Positions 9,842 through 20,097 of a stretch of 64,000 nucleotides of DNA are shown one piece after another. A program made the translations under genes and the position numbers. This stretch comes from Psychrobacter sp. GP33. Its GTDB lineage: Bacteria > Pseudomonadota > Gammaproteobacteria > Pseudomonadales > Moraxellaceae. The stretch spans positions 494,337 through 558,336 of the forward strand of contig NZ_JACGYX010000002.1 of NCBI RefSeq assembly GCF_014119005.1. The letters are read 5' to 3'. Each line of letters opens with the position of its first letter. Positions within the stretch are counted from its first letter, which is position 1. Under the pieces are notes generated by a model. That model worked only from the letters and a program-made list of their open reading frames with translations. It made no database searches and was not told where the DNA came from.

Positions 9842-11155
9842 ATGACATCAGCACTATCTGCAAGCAATTTTGACCAGCAACACCTTTGGCATCCCTATGC
9901 CAGTCTACCGCCAAGTTATCCTAATATCGTGATTGACCATGCTGATGGTATTTATATTGTCACTCAAGATGGCAAGCGCCTGATTGATGGTATGTCGTCA
10001 TGGTGGGCGAGCGTGCATGGTTATAATCATCCTGTGTTAAACGCTGCGATTACCACCCAATTGGGCAAAATGGCACATGTTATGTTTGGTGGATTGACCC
10101 ATCAGCCCGCTATAGACCTGGGAAAAAAACTGCTCTCAATCGTGCCTGTTGGACTTGATGCTATATTTTATGCGGATAGTGGCAGCATCGCGGTAGAAGT
10201 CGCCCTAAAAATGGCATTGCAATATCAAATCGCTGCCCATCGCCCAACCAAGCAGCAGTTTGCCTCGACCCATTCCGGTTATTATGGCGATACGTGGCAT
10301 GCGATGAGTGTTTGTGATCCCGTCGCTGGCATGCACAGCTTATATGGCAATCAGTTGCCCATGCAGCATTTTGTTCCGGCACCGCCAATGGGGTTTGAAC
10401 GTGATACTACCCAACAGGAACGTAATGAATTAACAGCTTTTTTCGTTAATAACAGCGATAAATTAGCAGGCTTTATTATTGAGCCGATTATTCAAGGTGC
10501 AGGCGGGATGCGCTTTTATAGTCCTCAATATTTACAACTGTTGCGCCAATTATGTGATGAGCATGACGTAGTGCTGATTGCTGATGAAATCGCTACAGGC
10601 TTTGGTCGTAGTGGTAAGTTATTTGCGTGTGATCATGCCAATATTAGCCCTGATATTATGACCATTGGTAAGGCATTGACTGGCGGCTATATGACTTTTG
10701 CTGCGACCTTATGTACGCGTAAGGTTGCAGATACCATTAGCCAAAGTGATTATCCAGCATTGATGCATGGTCCGACTTTTATGGGTAATCCGCTGGCTTG
10801 TGCGGTAGCTTGTGCGTCGATTGACCTAATATTATCTTATGATATTGAAGCGCGTACCGCAAATACGCAATTCGTAATGGAACAACAACTTGCCCCAGCA
10901 GCGAATCTAGAGGGTGTTAAGGAAGTTCGTTGTTTGGGTGCAGTTGCCGTTGTTGAGTTAAATGAAGCGGTTAATATGCCAGTCTTTCAATCCTTACTTA
11001 TTGAGAATGGTATTTGGGTACGACCATTTGGTAAGTTGGTCTATATCATGCCGCCTTATATCATTACTGATGACGAGCTTATAACTTTGTGCCAAGCGCT
11101 ATTAAAAGTAGTTAGTGCTTATTTAACCCAAGTTTCTTTGATAGCAATAGGGTAG
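9842..11155 (+). CDS. bioA: Adenosylmethionine-8-amino-7-oxononanoate aminotransferase
   Basis: BioA makes 7,8-diaminopelargonate from 7-keto-8-aminopelargonate, using S-adenosylmethionine as amino donor and PLP as cofactor, in biotin synthesis. The start is ATG 9842 (MTSALSASNFDQQHLWHPYASL); a longer frame from 9746 would overlap the ferredoxin gene. Seen are the substrate-site LWHPYASLPP, DGMSSWWASVHGYNHP, the PLP-phosphate region YADSGSIAVEVALKMALQY, ADEIATGFGRSG, and the Schiff-base lysine in TIGKALTGGYMTFAAT. Length (437 residues) is typical. bioD follows after 11 bases, so the two form an operon; bioB, bioF and bioC are not in the window. Confidence 0.96.
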   Translation: MTSALSASNFDQQHLWHPYASLPPSYPNIVIDHADGIYIVTQDGKRLIDGMSSWWASVHGYNHPVLNAAITTQLGKMAHVMFGGLTHQPAIDLGKKLLSIVPVGLDAIFYADSGSIAVEVALKMALQYQIAAHRPTKQQFASTHSGYYGDTWHAMSVCDPVAGMHSLYGNQLPMQHFVPAPPMGFERDTTQQERNELTAFFVNNSDKLAGFIIEPIIQGAGGMRFYSPQYLQLLRQLCDEHDVVLIADEIATGFGRSGKLFACDHANISPDIMTIGKALTGGYMTFAATLCTRKVADTISQSDYPALMHGPTFMGNPLACAVACASIDLILSYDIEARTANTQFVMEQQLAPAANLEGVKEVRCLGAVAVVELNEAVNMPVFQSLLIENGIWVRPFGKLVYIMPPYIITDDELITLCQALLKVVSAYLTQVSLIAIG

Positions 11156-11166
11156 TAAGAATAGTC

Positions 11167-11886
11167 ATGAGCGTTCTTTTTATATCAGGTATCGATACCG
11201 ACATCGGCAAAACCTATGCGACGGGTATGATTGCCAAAGCGCTGATTCAGGAAGGCGTTAAGGTCATTACCCAAAAGCTGGTGCAAACGGGTGTGGCGAT
11301 AAATCCGGATAGTGGAGAAATAAGTATTGCTGACGATATTATTGTTCATCGTCAGCTGATGGGTATTCCGCTACAACCGTGTGATATTGATAACACGACT
11401 TGTCCGTATCGCTATGAGAAACCTGCCTCACCGCATTTGTCTGCAAGACTTGCCAATGATATTCTCAATCCTGATGTCATTACCAGCGCCACCCAGTGTT
11501 TGCAAGCCAAGTATGAGGTGGTTTTATTAGAAGGTGCCGGTGGCTTATTAGTGCCTATCACTGAGCAATTATTAGCCTTAGATTATATTGCAGCTCGAGG
11601 ATATCCGATTGTTTTAGTAACTTCCGGTCGTTTAGGCAGTATCAATCATACCTTGCTCAGCTTAGAAGCGATAACTTCTCGTGGTTTAGAGGTTCATAGT
11701 GTTATTTACAATCATATTCACGACAATGCTGCTCAGACGGATGAACAGATAGCCACTAGTACGATTAATTTTTTGCAAAACTACTTGACTGAGTATTATC
11801 CGAATACGCATTGGTTATCCTTACCGGTGCAAGGAGATGATGGCTGTAGAAATGTAGATTTTATCCTCCCTCAAAACTTTATATAA
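11167..11886 (+). CDS. bioD: Dethiobiotin synthetase
   Basis: BioD closes the ureido ring of dethiobiotin from diaminopelargonate, CO2 and ATP. The N-terminal P-loop variant GIDTDIGKTYATG is diagnostic, with LVQTG (catalytic Lys region) and EGAGGLLVPI further on. It has 239 residues, the usual size. It lies directly downstream of bioA in the same orientation. It carries out the step after BioA, so co-expression makes sense. Confidence 0.96.
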   Translation: MSVLFISGIDTDIGKTYATGMIAKALIQEGVKVITQKLVQTGVAINPDSGEISIADDIIVHRQLMGIPLQPCDIDNTTCPYRYEKPASPHLSARLANDILNPDVITSATQCLQAKYEVVLLEGAGGLLVPITEQLLALDYIAARGYPIVLVTSGRLGSINHTLLSLEAITSRGLEVHSVIYNHIHDNAAQTDEQIATSTINFLQNYLTEYYPNTHWLSLPVQGDDGCRNVDFILPQNFI

Positions 11887-11913
11887 ATCACCGTTAAAAA
11901 TAAGCTAAAAAAC

Positions 11914-11944
11914 TTTCCGAAAGCAGGATTTATTTTGCTATACT
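11914..11944 (+). promoter_or_regulatory. Promoter of rnpB
   Basis: An extended -10 element, TGCTATACT (TATACT at 11939-11944), lies about six bases before the predicted 5' end of the RNase P RNA. A weak -35 (TTTCCG) lies near 11914-11919. Confidence 0.65.
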
Positions 11945-11950
11945 AGCGCG

Positions 11951-12315
<365 letters not shown>

Positions 12316-12413
12316 ATTTTTTAGTGTTTTACGTTTTACAGGCTTGGTAGCTTAAGAATTGCATTTATTTTAATATTAATTCAATTCTTTTTGCAAAAAG
12401 TGCCAGTTAGGGG

Positions 12414-12442
12414 TTGACGAGAGTCATCTGTATCGGCATAAT
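12414..12442 (+). promoter_or_regulatory. Promoter of the tRNA-Met gene
   Basis: The -35 box is TTGACG (12414-12419) and the -10 box is CATAAT (12437-12442), with an exact 17-base spacer, 14 bases before the mature tRNA. This is the clearest sigma-70 type promoter I saw in the window. Confidence 0.85.
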
Positions 12443-12456
12443 ACCGAGCCTTAAAT

Positions 12457-12533
12457 GGCGATGTAGCTCAGCTGGTTAGAGCGCATGACTCATAATCGTG
12501 AGGTCAAGAGTTCAAGTCTCTTCATCGCCACCA
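12457..12533 (+). tRNA. tRNA-Met (anticodon CAT)
   Basis: The 77-base cloverleaf has acceptor stem GGCGATG/CATCGCC, D-arm AGCTCAGCTGGTTAGAGC, anticodon stem CATGA/TCGTG around CTCATAA, T-arm AGAGTTCAAGTCTCT and an encoded CCA end. The sequence resembles elongator tRNA-Met of E. coli. A CAT anticodon could also mark tRNA-Ile2, modified by TilS, but the D-arm and overall match favour elongator Met. Confidence 0.92.
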
Positions 12534-12540
12534 TATTTTA

Positions 12541-12573
12541 AAAAAACCAATCCTTTGTGATTGGTTTTTTTTT
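12541..12573 (+). terminator. Rho-independent terminator of the tRNA-Met gene
   Basis: The inverted repeat AAAAAACCAATC/GATTGGTTTTTT with a six-base loop is followed by more T, starting eight bases after the tRNA 3' end. Confidence 0.9.
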
Positions 12574-12848
12574 GCTCGTTAAATTATGGTCGACTAAATT
12601 ATTATTGACGTTAACAAGGGCTTTTTATTCGGCATTACCTTTTAGCTATGACATGGACAAATAAGCGGTCAGATGACTGCTGACAAAATCGCCTTACTTT
12701 ATAGCTGAAAACTGCTAGAATACATACAAATATCTATGCGTTATGGCGAGTATTATCGCTATGTTACGCTTGGCATTATAGATGACTGCTTTTTGAACCC
12801 TGTTTTTAAAACATAACTATCCCATTCCTCTTATTTAGTAGGCGCTTT
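12574..12848. other. Upstream region of lepA
   Basis: This spacer of about 275 bases separates the tRNA terminator from lepA. I see no open frame of note and no RNA gene. It must hold the lepA promoter; I cannot assign its boxes with confidence. Confidence 0.5.
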
Positions 12849-14645
12849 GTGACTGCATTAGCCAATATTCGTAACTTTTCTATTATTGCCCACATTGATC
12901 ATGGCAAGTCGACCCTTGCTGATCGTTTTATTCAAATGTGTGGCGCGCTGCAAGATCGCGAGATGCAGGCACAAGTCCTTGATTCCATGGATATTGAGCG
13001 TGAGCGCGGTATCACTATTAAAGCTCAGTCGGTAACGCTTTATTATGACCATCCAAATGGCGAGCGCTATCAGTTGAACTTTATTGATACCCCCGGTCAC
13101 GTGGATTTCTCTTATGAAGTCTCACGCTCACTAGCTGCTTGCGAAGGTGCGCTGTTGGTGGTTGATGCGGCGCAAGGCGTTGAAGCACAGTCGGTTGCCA
13201 ACTGTTATACCGCAGTTGATCAAGGGCTTGAGGTCATGGCGGTGTTAAATAAAATTGACTTGCCACAAGTTGAACCTGAACGTGTTATTCAAGAGATTGA
13301 AGACATCATTGGTATTGATGCCGTTGATGCACCACGTGTGTCGGCAAAATCTGGTCTGGGCGTTGATAAGTTACTTGAGGCGTTGGTTGAATTTATCCCT
13401 GCGCCAACAGGTGATCGTGACGCGCCGCTACAAGCGTTGATTATTGACTCATGGTTTGATAACTACCTAGGTGTGGTGTCATTAGTACGAGTGCGCCAAG
13501 GAACGATTAAAAAAGGCGATAAACTCTATATTAAATCTACCAAAGATGCCCATCTAGTCGGATCAATTGGTGTCTTTACGCCGAAGCCGCTAGATACGGG
13601 TATCTTAGAAGCGGGTGAAGTGGGCTTTATTATTGCTGGTATTAAAGATATTGCCGGTGCGCCAGTTGGTGATACGATTACTCATGCCAGTACGCCTGAT
13701 GTTGAGCGTATTCCTGGGTTTAAACAGATTACCCCGCAGGTCTATGCCGGTATGTTCCCTGTGGAGTCTACGGATTTTGAAAAATTCCGTGAGGCGTTGC
13801 AAAAACTGCAAATTAACGATGCTTCGTTGTTCTTTGAGCCTGATACCTCAGATGCACTAGGTTTTGGTTTCCGTTGTGGCTTCCTCGGTATGCTACATAT
13901 GGAGATTATCCAAGAGCGCCTAGAGCGTGAATATGACTTGGATTTGATTACCACAGCGCCATCAGTTATCTATGAGATTGTAAAAAAAGATGGCAGTATT
14001 ATCTACGTTGATAATCCATCAAGATTGCCAGAACCGAATAATATTGAAGAATTCCGTGAGCCGATTGCCCGTTGTCAGATTTTAGTACCGCAAGATTACT
14101 TGGGTAATGTCATGACGCTTTGTATTGAGCGCCGTGGTGTGCAAGTTGATATGCGCTTTATGGGTCGTCAAGTGCAGCTCATATTTGACATTCCAATGGG
14201 CGAGGTGGTCATGGATTTCTTTGATCGTCTAAAATCGGTATCACGTGGATTTGCGTCACTTGATTACAATTTTGAGCGTTATCAAATCGATAAATTGGTT
14301 AAAGTGGATGTATTAATTAATGGCGATAAAGTCGATGCGCTTGCAATGATTGTGCATGAAACCCAGTCACGCTATCGTGGTAATGCGCTGGTGAGTAAAA
14401 TGAAAGAATTGATTCCACGTCAGATGTTTGACGTGGCGATTCAGGCAGCAATTGGCAGCCAAATCATTGGGCGTAGTACTGTTAAAGCGATGCGTAAAGA
14501 CGTCTTAGCCAAATGTTATGGTGGTGACGTTTCGCGTAAGAAAAAGCTACTCTCGAAGCAGAAAGCCGGTAAAAAACGTATGAAGCAAGTCGGTAATGTG
14601 GAGATTCCACAAGAAGCCTTCTTAGCTGTATTGCAGGTAGATTAG
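12849..14645 (+). CDS. lepA: Elongation factor 4 (LepA), ribosomal GTPase
   Basis: LepA (EF4) is a translational GTPase that binds the ribosome and is linked to back-translocation or initiation. The product has 598 residues, the normal length. Order: G domain with P-loop [21 protein letters not shown] switch region, DTPGHVDF and NKIDLP; domain II; EF-G-like domains ([24 protein letters not shown]); and the LepA-specific C-terminal domain ([24 protein letters not shown]). The start is GTG 12849, with AGG shortly upstream. It heads the conserved block lepA-lepB-DUF4845-rnc-era-recO-pdxJ. Confidence 0.97.
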   Translation: MTALANIRNFSIIAHIDHGKSTLADRFIQMCGALQDREMQAQVLDSMDIERERGITIKAQSVTLYYDHPNGERYQLNFIDTPGHVDFSYEVSRSLAACEGALLVVDAAQGVEAQSVANCYTAVDQGLEVMAVLNKIDLPQVEPERVIQEIEDIIGIDAVDAPRVSAKSGLGVDKLLEALVEFIPAPTGDRDAPLQALIIDSWFDNYLGVVSLVRVRQGTIKKGDKLYIKSTKDAHLVGSIGVFTPKPLDTGILEAGEVGFIIAGIKDIAGAPVGDTITHASTPDVERIPGFKQITPQVYAGMFPVESTDFEKFREALQKLQINDASLFFEPDTSDALGFGFRCGFLGMLHMEIIQERLEREYDLDLITTAPSVIYEIVKKDGSIIYVDNPSRLPEPNNIEEFREPIARCQILVPQDYLGNVMTLCIERRGVQVDMRFMGRQVQLIFDIPMGEVVMDFFDRLKSVSRGFASLDYNFERYQIDKLVKVDVLINGDKVDALAMIVHETQSRYRGNALVSKMKELIPRQMFDVAIQAAIGSQIIGRSTVKAMRKDVLAKCYGGDVSRKKKLLSKQKAGKKRMKQVGNVEIPQEAFLAVLQVD

Positions 14646-14725
14646 GTCATTATTAAATGACTGACAACCGACAGTTTTGATAGTGTAGATAGCCAGATAA
14701 GTCGCTCGTTAATAGGCAATTGAGT

Positions 14726-15628
14726 ATGGATTTTGATTTTAATTTAATTTTAGTACCATTAACCATTGGTTTGGGTATTATTTGGCTATTAGATAAGCTA
14801 ACGTTCAAGCAACGCAAAACACGTGGTCGCGGTAAAGAGAGCTTGTTAATACGCTGGGCTTATGACTTTTTTCCAGTGTTAGCGGTGGTCCTTATTGTAC
14901 GCTCTTTTTTAATTGAGCCATTCAATATTCCATCATCGTCTATGGTACCCACTTTATATACAGGCGACTTCATTGCCGTTAATAAATACGCTTATGGTGT
15001 GCGTTTACCATTAGCTTATAATAAAGTGCTCGATACTGGCGCGCCTGAGCATGGCGATGTTGCTGTTTTTCGCTATCCTGAAAATCCAAGTATTTATTAT
15101 ATCAAGCGTGTGATTGGGCTGCCGGGCGACATGGTCAGTTATAATCAAGGTCAGCTTGCGATTAATGATGTGCCCGTTGCCACTCAAGCGGTTAATTTTG
15201 ATGATAGTGCAGAATTGACTTCACAGCTCTATGGTGCAGGTCAAGTTGCCCCAGGACAAGTACTCAGTGCAACTGACGCGGTACAAATGAGTCAGCAAGA
15301 AGAAGACCATGCACAGTATTTCCAAGAAACACAAGGCAAGCATCAGCATCTGGTTCGTTATCTTCCCGGCATGAATAGCGCACAATATGCGCCGTTCTTG
15401 CAGCAAGAGTCGCCAGAAGTGGTCAGCTCTGACGGAACGCAGTGGTCTATTAAAGTACCTGAAGGTCAGTATTTTGTGATGGGTGACAACCGTGATCGCA
15501 GCGCTGACGGACGGTTTTGGGGCTTTGTTCCTGATGATAATCTAGCAGGTAAAGCGGTCTATATCTGGATGCACAAACCACCAGGTTTAAAGCTGCCGAG
15601 CTTTGCGCGTAATGGTACTATCGACTGA
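14726..15628 (+). CDS. lepB: Signal peptidase I
   Basis: LepB cleaves signal peptides from exported proteins at the outer face of the inner membrane. The start is ATG 14726, with AGG nine bases upstream; a TTG two codons earlier is possible. Two N-terminal membrane segments (about residues 5-20 and 47-65) flank a basic cytoplasmic loop. The catalytic serine is in IPSSSMVPTL and the general-base lysine in YYIKRVIGLPGD; box E is GDNRDRSADGRFWGFV. About 90 residues, acidic and Gln-rich in part, separate the box D and box E motifs, longer than in minimal enzymes but in line with gammaproteobacterial LepB. It follows lepA. Confidence 0.95.
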   Translation: MDFDFNLILVPLTIGLGIIWLLDKLTFKQRKTRGRGKESLLIRWAYDFFPVLAVVLIVRSFLIEPFNIPSSSMVPTLYTGDFIAVNKYAYGVRLPLAYNKVLDTGAPEHGDVAVFRYPENPSIYYIKRVIGLPGDMVSYNQGQLAINDVPVATQAVNFDDSAELTSQLYGAGQVAPGQVLSATDAVQMSQQEEDHAQYFQETQGKHQHLVRYLPGMNSAQYAPFLQQESPEVVSSDGTQWSIKVPEGQYFVMGDNRDRSADGRFWGFVPDDNLAGKAVYIWMHKPPGLKLPSFARNGTID

Positions 15629-15731
15629 TAATGCAACTAAAATAAAGAGTGGCAGCTATTATTGTGCGACCTCAGCAGCTTAATAGTTGCGAATTTTATA
15701 TATTTTATAGTGTGCTTCAGGAGTGTTTGCA

Positions 15732-16124
15732 GTGCATCAGCTTTCTAGTTTGTCGTCTCAGCGTGGTGCTAGCGTTACGAGTATTGTATTATTGCTGATT
15801 GTCATCGTGGTGGCAGGTAAGCTGCTGGTAGCGATTGTTCCAGCGCAAATTGGTGACTATCAGTTAAGTAAACTGCTGACAGAGCAGTTAACGGAAGCCA
15901 ATAGCCGTAAAGAGAGCGCCGCTCAGTTCGTTGAACGTATTGATCGCCAGCTATCTATTAATGCTGATTATGATACCAGCGCTAAAGAGATTTTTACTTT
16001 TACTAATAATACTACTGGTCAGCTGGCAATTCATAAAAAATATGAGAAAACCAATAATTTTTTTAGTAATGTTGATATTGTCAGTCGGTTTGAAGGCGAT
16101 ATCAAAGCTGGCTTAGTCGAATAA
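15732..16124 (+). CDS. DUF4845 membrane protein
   Basis: The start is GTG 15732 (MHQLSSLSSQRGASV), chosen because AGGAG at 15719-15723 lies eight bases upstream; a GTG three codons earlier overlaps that ribosome binding site. The 130-residue product has one N-terminal membrane segment (ASVTSIVLLLIVIVVAGKLLVAI) and a small extracytoplasmic domain. Sequence and position between lepB and rnc fit the DUF4845 family, whose role is unknown. Its N-terminus looks pilin-like in layout (short basic leader, then a hydrophobic helix), but there is no standard prepilin cleavage motif. Confidence 0.8.
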   Translation: MHQLSSLSSQRGASVTSIVLLLIVIVVAGKLLVAIVPAQIGDYQLSKLLTEQLTEANSRKESAAQFVERIDRQLSINADYDTSAKEIFTFTNNTTGQLAIHKKYEKTNNFFSNVDIVSRFEGDIKAGLVE

Positions 16125-16292
16125 TAGACATTTTTCTGATAAGAATAGTTATTACTTTTTAGTATAAATATTATTTACCATAAACACAGATTCATAGAAT
16201 ATTTAAAAATAAGGTTATGATTTTAAACCTTTATTTTCCACTCCATACCCTAAATAAGTTAGCACCATTAATAGGATAGCCAACCACCGCGC

Positions 16293-17087
16293 ATGAAACC
16301 AACTTTACCACAAGCTGTACCCGTCTCTAAAGGTAACAAACATAGTGAATCTTGGGACATAACGCCCATATCGGCTGATTTTATTCAGCGCTTAGCGGTT
16401 CTATCGCGTAGGCTGGGCTATCAGTTTAATGATATTAGTTTGCCGAAGCTAGCTTTAACCCATCGCTCGTTCGATAGTAAAAAAAACTATGAGCGTTTGG
16501 AGTTTTTAGGGGATGCGCTGCTGGGTATGATTATTGGCGAAGCGTTATATCATCGTTATCCTAGTCAAAATGAAGGACGCTTAACGCGTATGCGCGCGAC
16601 TTTAGTACGCCAAGAGACGCTGGTCATCATCGCTCAGCAACTCGATTTGTCCAATCATCTGATTTTAGGTATTGGCGAGCGTAAAGGTGGAGGACGAAAT
16701 CGTGCGTCGATATTAGCTGATGCCGTTGAATCATTATTGGGCGCGATTTATCTTGACTGCAAAGATATGGAGATGACACGTGATTGCCTATTGGCATGGT
16801 ATGGTGATTTGATTAACAATGTTAATGAACAGAAAGTATTAAAAGACGCTAAAAGTCGCCTGCAAGAATGGTTGCAATCCAAACAGTTTGATTTACCTCA
16901 TTATGAATTGGTAGAAACGCGTGGTAATGCGCCTTATCAGATATTTGTGGTACGCTGTGATGTTAATATTAATCATTGTCCATCTATTACTGAGTCGGGT
17001 GAAAGCCGCCGTATCGCTGAGCAAAAAGCGGCAGAATTAATGATTAATCAGCTCCATAAGCTTCCAAATGCGCTAAAAAAAGGCTAG
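16293..17087 (+). CDS. rnc: Ribonuclease III
   Basis: RNase III cuts double-stranded RNA, processing rRNA precursors and some mRNAs. The RNase III signature YERLEFLGDALLGMIIGE is present, with the second acidic cluster in ADAVESLLGAIYLD. A C-terminal double-stranded RNA-binding domain follows (DAKSRLQEWLQSKQFDLPHYELVE...RRIAEQKAAELMI). At 264 residues it is slightly long, because of an N-terminal extension of about 30 residues with no obvious motif. It sits directly upstream of era, as in many gammaproteobacteria. Confidence 0.96.
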   Translation: MKPTLPQAVPVSKGNKHSESWDITPISADFIQRLAVLSRRLGYQFNDISLPKLALTHRSFDSKKNYERLEFLGDALLGMIIGEALYHRYPSQNEGRLTRMRATLVRQETLVIIAQQLDLSNHLILGIGERKGGGRNRASILADAVESLLGAIYLDCKDMEMTRDCLLAWYGDLINNVNEQKVLKDAKSRLQEWLQSKQFDLPHYELVETRGNAPYQIFVVRCDVNINHCPSITESGESRRIAEQKAAELMINQLHKLPNALKKG

Positions 17088-17250
17088 GGTAAGGTTATTA
17101 GCATTTAACTATCCAACAAGATTTCTTGTAGTAATTAGTGACGCTGATACTAAAATTTTTTAAAGTACAACTTTATTAAAGCATCACTCTATTAAGCAGC
17201 AGTTTATTTAAGAGTGTTGATATTAAGACCGAACATCACAGGAACGACCT

Positions 17251-18360
17251 ATGAGCAATCACACTGACTTGCCATCTAACCATGAAGATAATACGAATCA
17301 TATGACCGAAAATACTGACGCAAGTCTTATAAAAGATATTGATAACACACTAAAAACTCAGCAAGATGATAGTCTTGTTGAATTAAACCATGATGATGCT
17401 ATTGAAGATTTCTTTGCCCAAACGGCTCCCACGCATTTTAATGATGGTTTTAAAACTGGTTATGTAGCGATTGTTGGTCGTCCAAATGTTGGTAAATCGA
17501 CATTGATGAACCATTTGCTGGGTCAAAAACTCTCCATTACGTCACGTAAGCCGCAAACGACCCGTCACCGTATCCATGGTATTTTATCTAATAATGAGAT
17601 GCAGGCGGTATTCGTAGATACCCCAGGTATTCATCGCAATGAAGTGCGCGCTATCAATGAGCGCATGAACAAAGCGGCAGTATCTGCATTGGTTGATGTT
17701 GATTTAGTTTTGTTCGTGGTTGATTCTGACCAATGGCGTGATGATGATTTACTGGTACTACAAAAGCTTGGTGATACCAATCTAACCGTAGTTTTAGTGA
17801 TTAATAAAGCCGATACATTAAAAGATAAAGGCACGCTATTACCGTTGATTGAGACGTTTAGTGACAGCTTTGACTTTGCTGATATCGTCCCTGTTTCTGC
17901 TCTAAAAAATCAGAATCTTAATCGTCTACAAGAAGTGATTGCCTCGCATTTACCCGTTGCAGCACCTATTTATGATACAGAGCAAATTACCGATCGTTCA
18001 GAGCGTTTCTTAGCCAGTGAAATTATTCGTGAAAAAATCATGCGTAGTTCTGGTGATGAAGTACCGTATGATTTGACTGTACAAATTGATGGTTTTAAAG
18101 ACGAACCTGCTCATACTGATCCAAAAACGGGTCGTCCTCGTAAAGCTTGTACTTTTATTGATGCGACAATCTATGTTGAGCGTAGCGGACAAAAAGCCAT
18201 TGTCATTGGTGATAAAGGGCAGCGCATCAAACAAGTGGGTATGGATGCACGTAAAGATATGGAACTCTTGTTTGATAAAAAAATAATGCTGACATTATGG
18301 GTAAAAGTGAAGCGTGGTTGGTCTGACGATGAGCGTGCATTGACCAGCTTGGGATATTAA
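17251..18360 (+). CDS. era: GTPase Era with an N-terminal extension
   Basis: Era binds 16S rRNA near its 3' end and helps 30S subunit maturation. The G domain begins near residue 70: GRPNVGKST (from residue 76), the switch region QTTRH, DTPGIHRNE and NKAD. The C-terminal KH domain carries the RNA-binding part (ERSGQKAIVIGDKGQRIKQVG). Usual Era is ~300 residues; this one has 369 owing to an acidic, Asn/Asp-rich N-terminal extension of ~68 residues. The start ATG 17251 has AGGA seven bases upstream, which supports the extension; ATG 17302 is an alternative. Confidence 0.95.
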   Translation: MSNHTDLPSNHEDNTNHMTENTDASLIKDIDNTLKTQQDDSLVELNHDDAIEDFFAQTAPTHFNDGFKTGYVAIVGRPNVGKSTLMNHLLGQKLSITSRKPQTTRHRIHGILSNNEMQAVFVDTPGIHRNEVRAINERMNKAAVSALVDVDLVLFVVDSDQWRDDDLLVLQKLGDTNLTVVLVINKADTLKDKGTLLPLIETFSDSFDFADIVPVSALKNQNLNRLQEVIASHLPVAAPIYDTEQITDRSERFLASEIIREKIMRSSGDEVPYDLTVQIDGFKDEPAHTDPKTGRPRKACTFIDATIYVERSGQKAIVIGDKGQRIKQVGMDARKDMELLFDKKIMLTLWVKVKRGWSDDERALTSLGY

Positions 18361-18438
18361 TAAGCCGTTATGTAAATGCAGAGATAGTAGGTGCCGGGAT
18401 AATAGTTGCTAATGTAATAAATGCTGAGGTCATTCATA

Positions 18439-19173
18439 ATGCGTAATGAAGCGTTAATCGGTTATTTATTACATCAACGTCCCTATCAAGAAAAGCGTGC
18501 GCTCTATTCTCTTTTCTCCAAAGAGCACGGGGTAATTCACGGGGTCGGTAAAAAAGGCGCACCGTTATTTGAACCATTACAATTATTCGCCACCGGTAAG
18601 AAAGAGTTAAAAACTTTCAGTCAACTTAACTTAGCACCATTGGCATATGACAATTCAAGCGAAAAAACCATAAGCTACGCGCAGATTGCGGGTCAGCAAC
18701 AATATGCTGCCTTATATCTTAATGAGATATTATGGAAGTTATTGTCTATCGAAGATCCAATGCCAGTCCTTTGGCAATATTATCAAGATAGTATAATTAT
18801 ATTAAAGCAGCCGTTGACGTCACAGCAATTGCGCCTGTGCTTACGTCAGTTCGAGCAGCAATTGTTTGACCAGTTAGGGTTTTCGGTTTCTTTGACACAT
18901 GATAGTAGTTTAACGACTATTGATCCCAATAATATCTATCGATTTTTACCAGACGTTGGCTTAGTGTTAGTTTCTCAAACCGATAGTCAACTATCAGATA
19001 CTGTACAGATCTTATTTGAAGGTAGTGAATTAATAGCTATGTCAGATTTAGGTATTACGGATATAACACTTTCTGCTTGGTCGCGCTTGTATCGTCTATT
19101 GCTGGATCATTTACTTGATTATCAACCGCTACAAAGTCGGCTACTTTGGCAACAACAGCAACGTTATCGATAG
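18439..19173 (+). CDS. recO: DNA repair protein RecO
   Basis: RecO works with RecF and RecR to load RecA on SSB-coated single-stranded DNA. The start ATG 18439 (MRNEALIGYLLHQRPYQEKRAL) has GAGG at 18426-18429; a frame from 18421 adds six residues. The N-terminal OB-fold (YLLHQRPYQEKRALYSLFSKEHGVIHGVGKKG) is characteristic, and a helical C-terminal part follows. No zinc-finger cysteines are visible, as in other gammaproteobacterial RecO. It lies between era and pdxJ in the usual order. Confidence 0.92.
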   Translation: MRNEALIGYLLHQRPYQEKRALYSLFSKEHGVIHGVGKKGAPLFEPLQLFATGKKELKTFSQLNLAPLAYDNSSEKTISYAQIAGQQQYAALYLNEILWKLLSIEDPMPVLWQYYQDSIIILKQPLTSQQLRLCLRQFEQQLFDQLGFSVSLTHDSSLTTIDPNNIYRFLPDVGLVLVSQTDSQLSDTVQILFEGSELIAMSDLGITDITLSAWSRLYRLLLDHLLDYQPLQSRLLWQQQQRYR

Positions 19174-19312
19174 TGACGTTATTAATAGCATCGTTATGAA
19201 TAGTATTATTATGTCGACCACTGTATGTTTAAAGGTCAGCTTATTTATAAGCCTAATAGGTAGCTTAGTAAGCTATCATTTCATTGAGTGTTATCGTTAA
19301 AAGGACTTTTAT

Positions 19313-20080
19313 ATGACGACTTTAGTACAAGACTTACCTTTGTCTCAAAAGCCATTACTAGGGGTGAATATTGATCACGTAGCGACATTGCGTCAAGCGC
19401 GCGGCGTTGACTATCCAAGCCCTTTAGCAGCTGCACTACTTTGTGAACAAGCCGGTGCTGATGGCATTACCATTCACTTACGTGAAGACCGTCGCCATAT
19501 CCAAGATGCCGATGTCTATGAAATTGCAGCGCAATTAACCACACGTTTAAATTTAGAGATGGCAGCCACAACAGAGATGTTGACAATCGCCTGTGAAGTA
19601 AAGCCATTTTGGGTCTGCTTAGTACCGGAAAAGCGCGCTGAGCTGACTACTGAAGGTGGTTTAGATGTTGCAGGACAGGTAGCTTGGTTGACTGATTATA
19701 TTAACAAACTGCATGATGCTGGTATTAAGGTGTCATTATTTATTGACCCAGATAAAACTCAAATTAATGCCGCTGTTGCCTGTCACGCAGATGCGATTGA
19801 ATTGCATACCGGTGCTTATGCAGAAATGGGTTTAGCGGATGATATGGATAAACAACAGGCAGAGCTACAGCGGATTCAAAACGCCGTTAGTATTGCCCAA
19901 CAAGCCGATAGTAACCTTCTTATTAATGCAGGACATGGTTTGACACGTGACAATGTGAATGCTATCGCCCAAATTAAAGGTATCTATGAGCTTAATATCG
20001 GTCATGCATTGATTGCAGATGCAGTGTTTGTAGGTCTAGTAGAAGCCGTTAAGATGATGAAAGTGGCAATGTATCAATAG
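19313..20080 (+). CDS. pdxJ: Pyridoxine 5'-phosphate synthase
   Basis: PdxJ condenses 1-deoxy-D-xylulose 5-phosphate with 3-amino-2-oxopropyl phosphate to form pyridoxine 5'-phosphate, the last ring-forming step of DXP-dependent vitamin B6 synthesis. Diagnostic segments are [51 protein letters not shown] and NAGHGL...[18 protein letters not shown]. The length of 255 residues fits the family. AAGGA lies upstream of the start. It ends the lepA-to-pdxJ block and is convergent with the pseudopilin gene, only 17 bases apart. Confidence 0.97.
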   Translation: MTTLVQDLPLSQKPLLGVNIDHVATLRQARGVDYPSPLAAALLCEQAGADGITIHLREDRRHIQDADVYEIAAQLTTRLNLEMAATTEMLTIACEVKPFWVCLVPEKRAELTTEGGLDVAGQVAWLTDYINKLHDAGIKVSLFIDPDKTQINAAVACHADAIELHTGAYAEMGLADDMDKQQAELQRIQNAVSIAQQADSNLLINAGHGLTRDNVNAIAQIKGIYELNIGHALIADAVFVGLVEAVKMMKVAMYQ

Positions 20081-20097
20081 AATATTGATATGAATAT

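Noticed and set aside
12457..12533. Assignment as tRNA-Ile2 (CAT anticodon needing lysidine)
   Set aside because: The D-arm and overall sequence fit elongator tRNA-Met better. I keep it only as a minor alternative.
15732..16124. DUF4845 protein as a type IV pilin
   Set aside because: It has a pilin-like leader and helix but lacks the Gly/Phe-Glu+5 cleavage site, and its place between lepB and rnc is the DUF4845 context.
19115..19300. A 61-codon frame after recO
   Set aside because: It begins inside recO in another frame, and its Ile/Ser/Val-rich product reads as AT-rich spacer before pdxJ.
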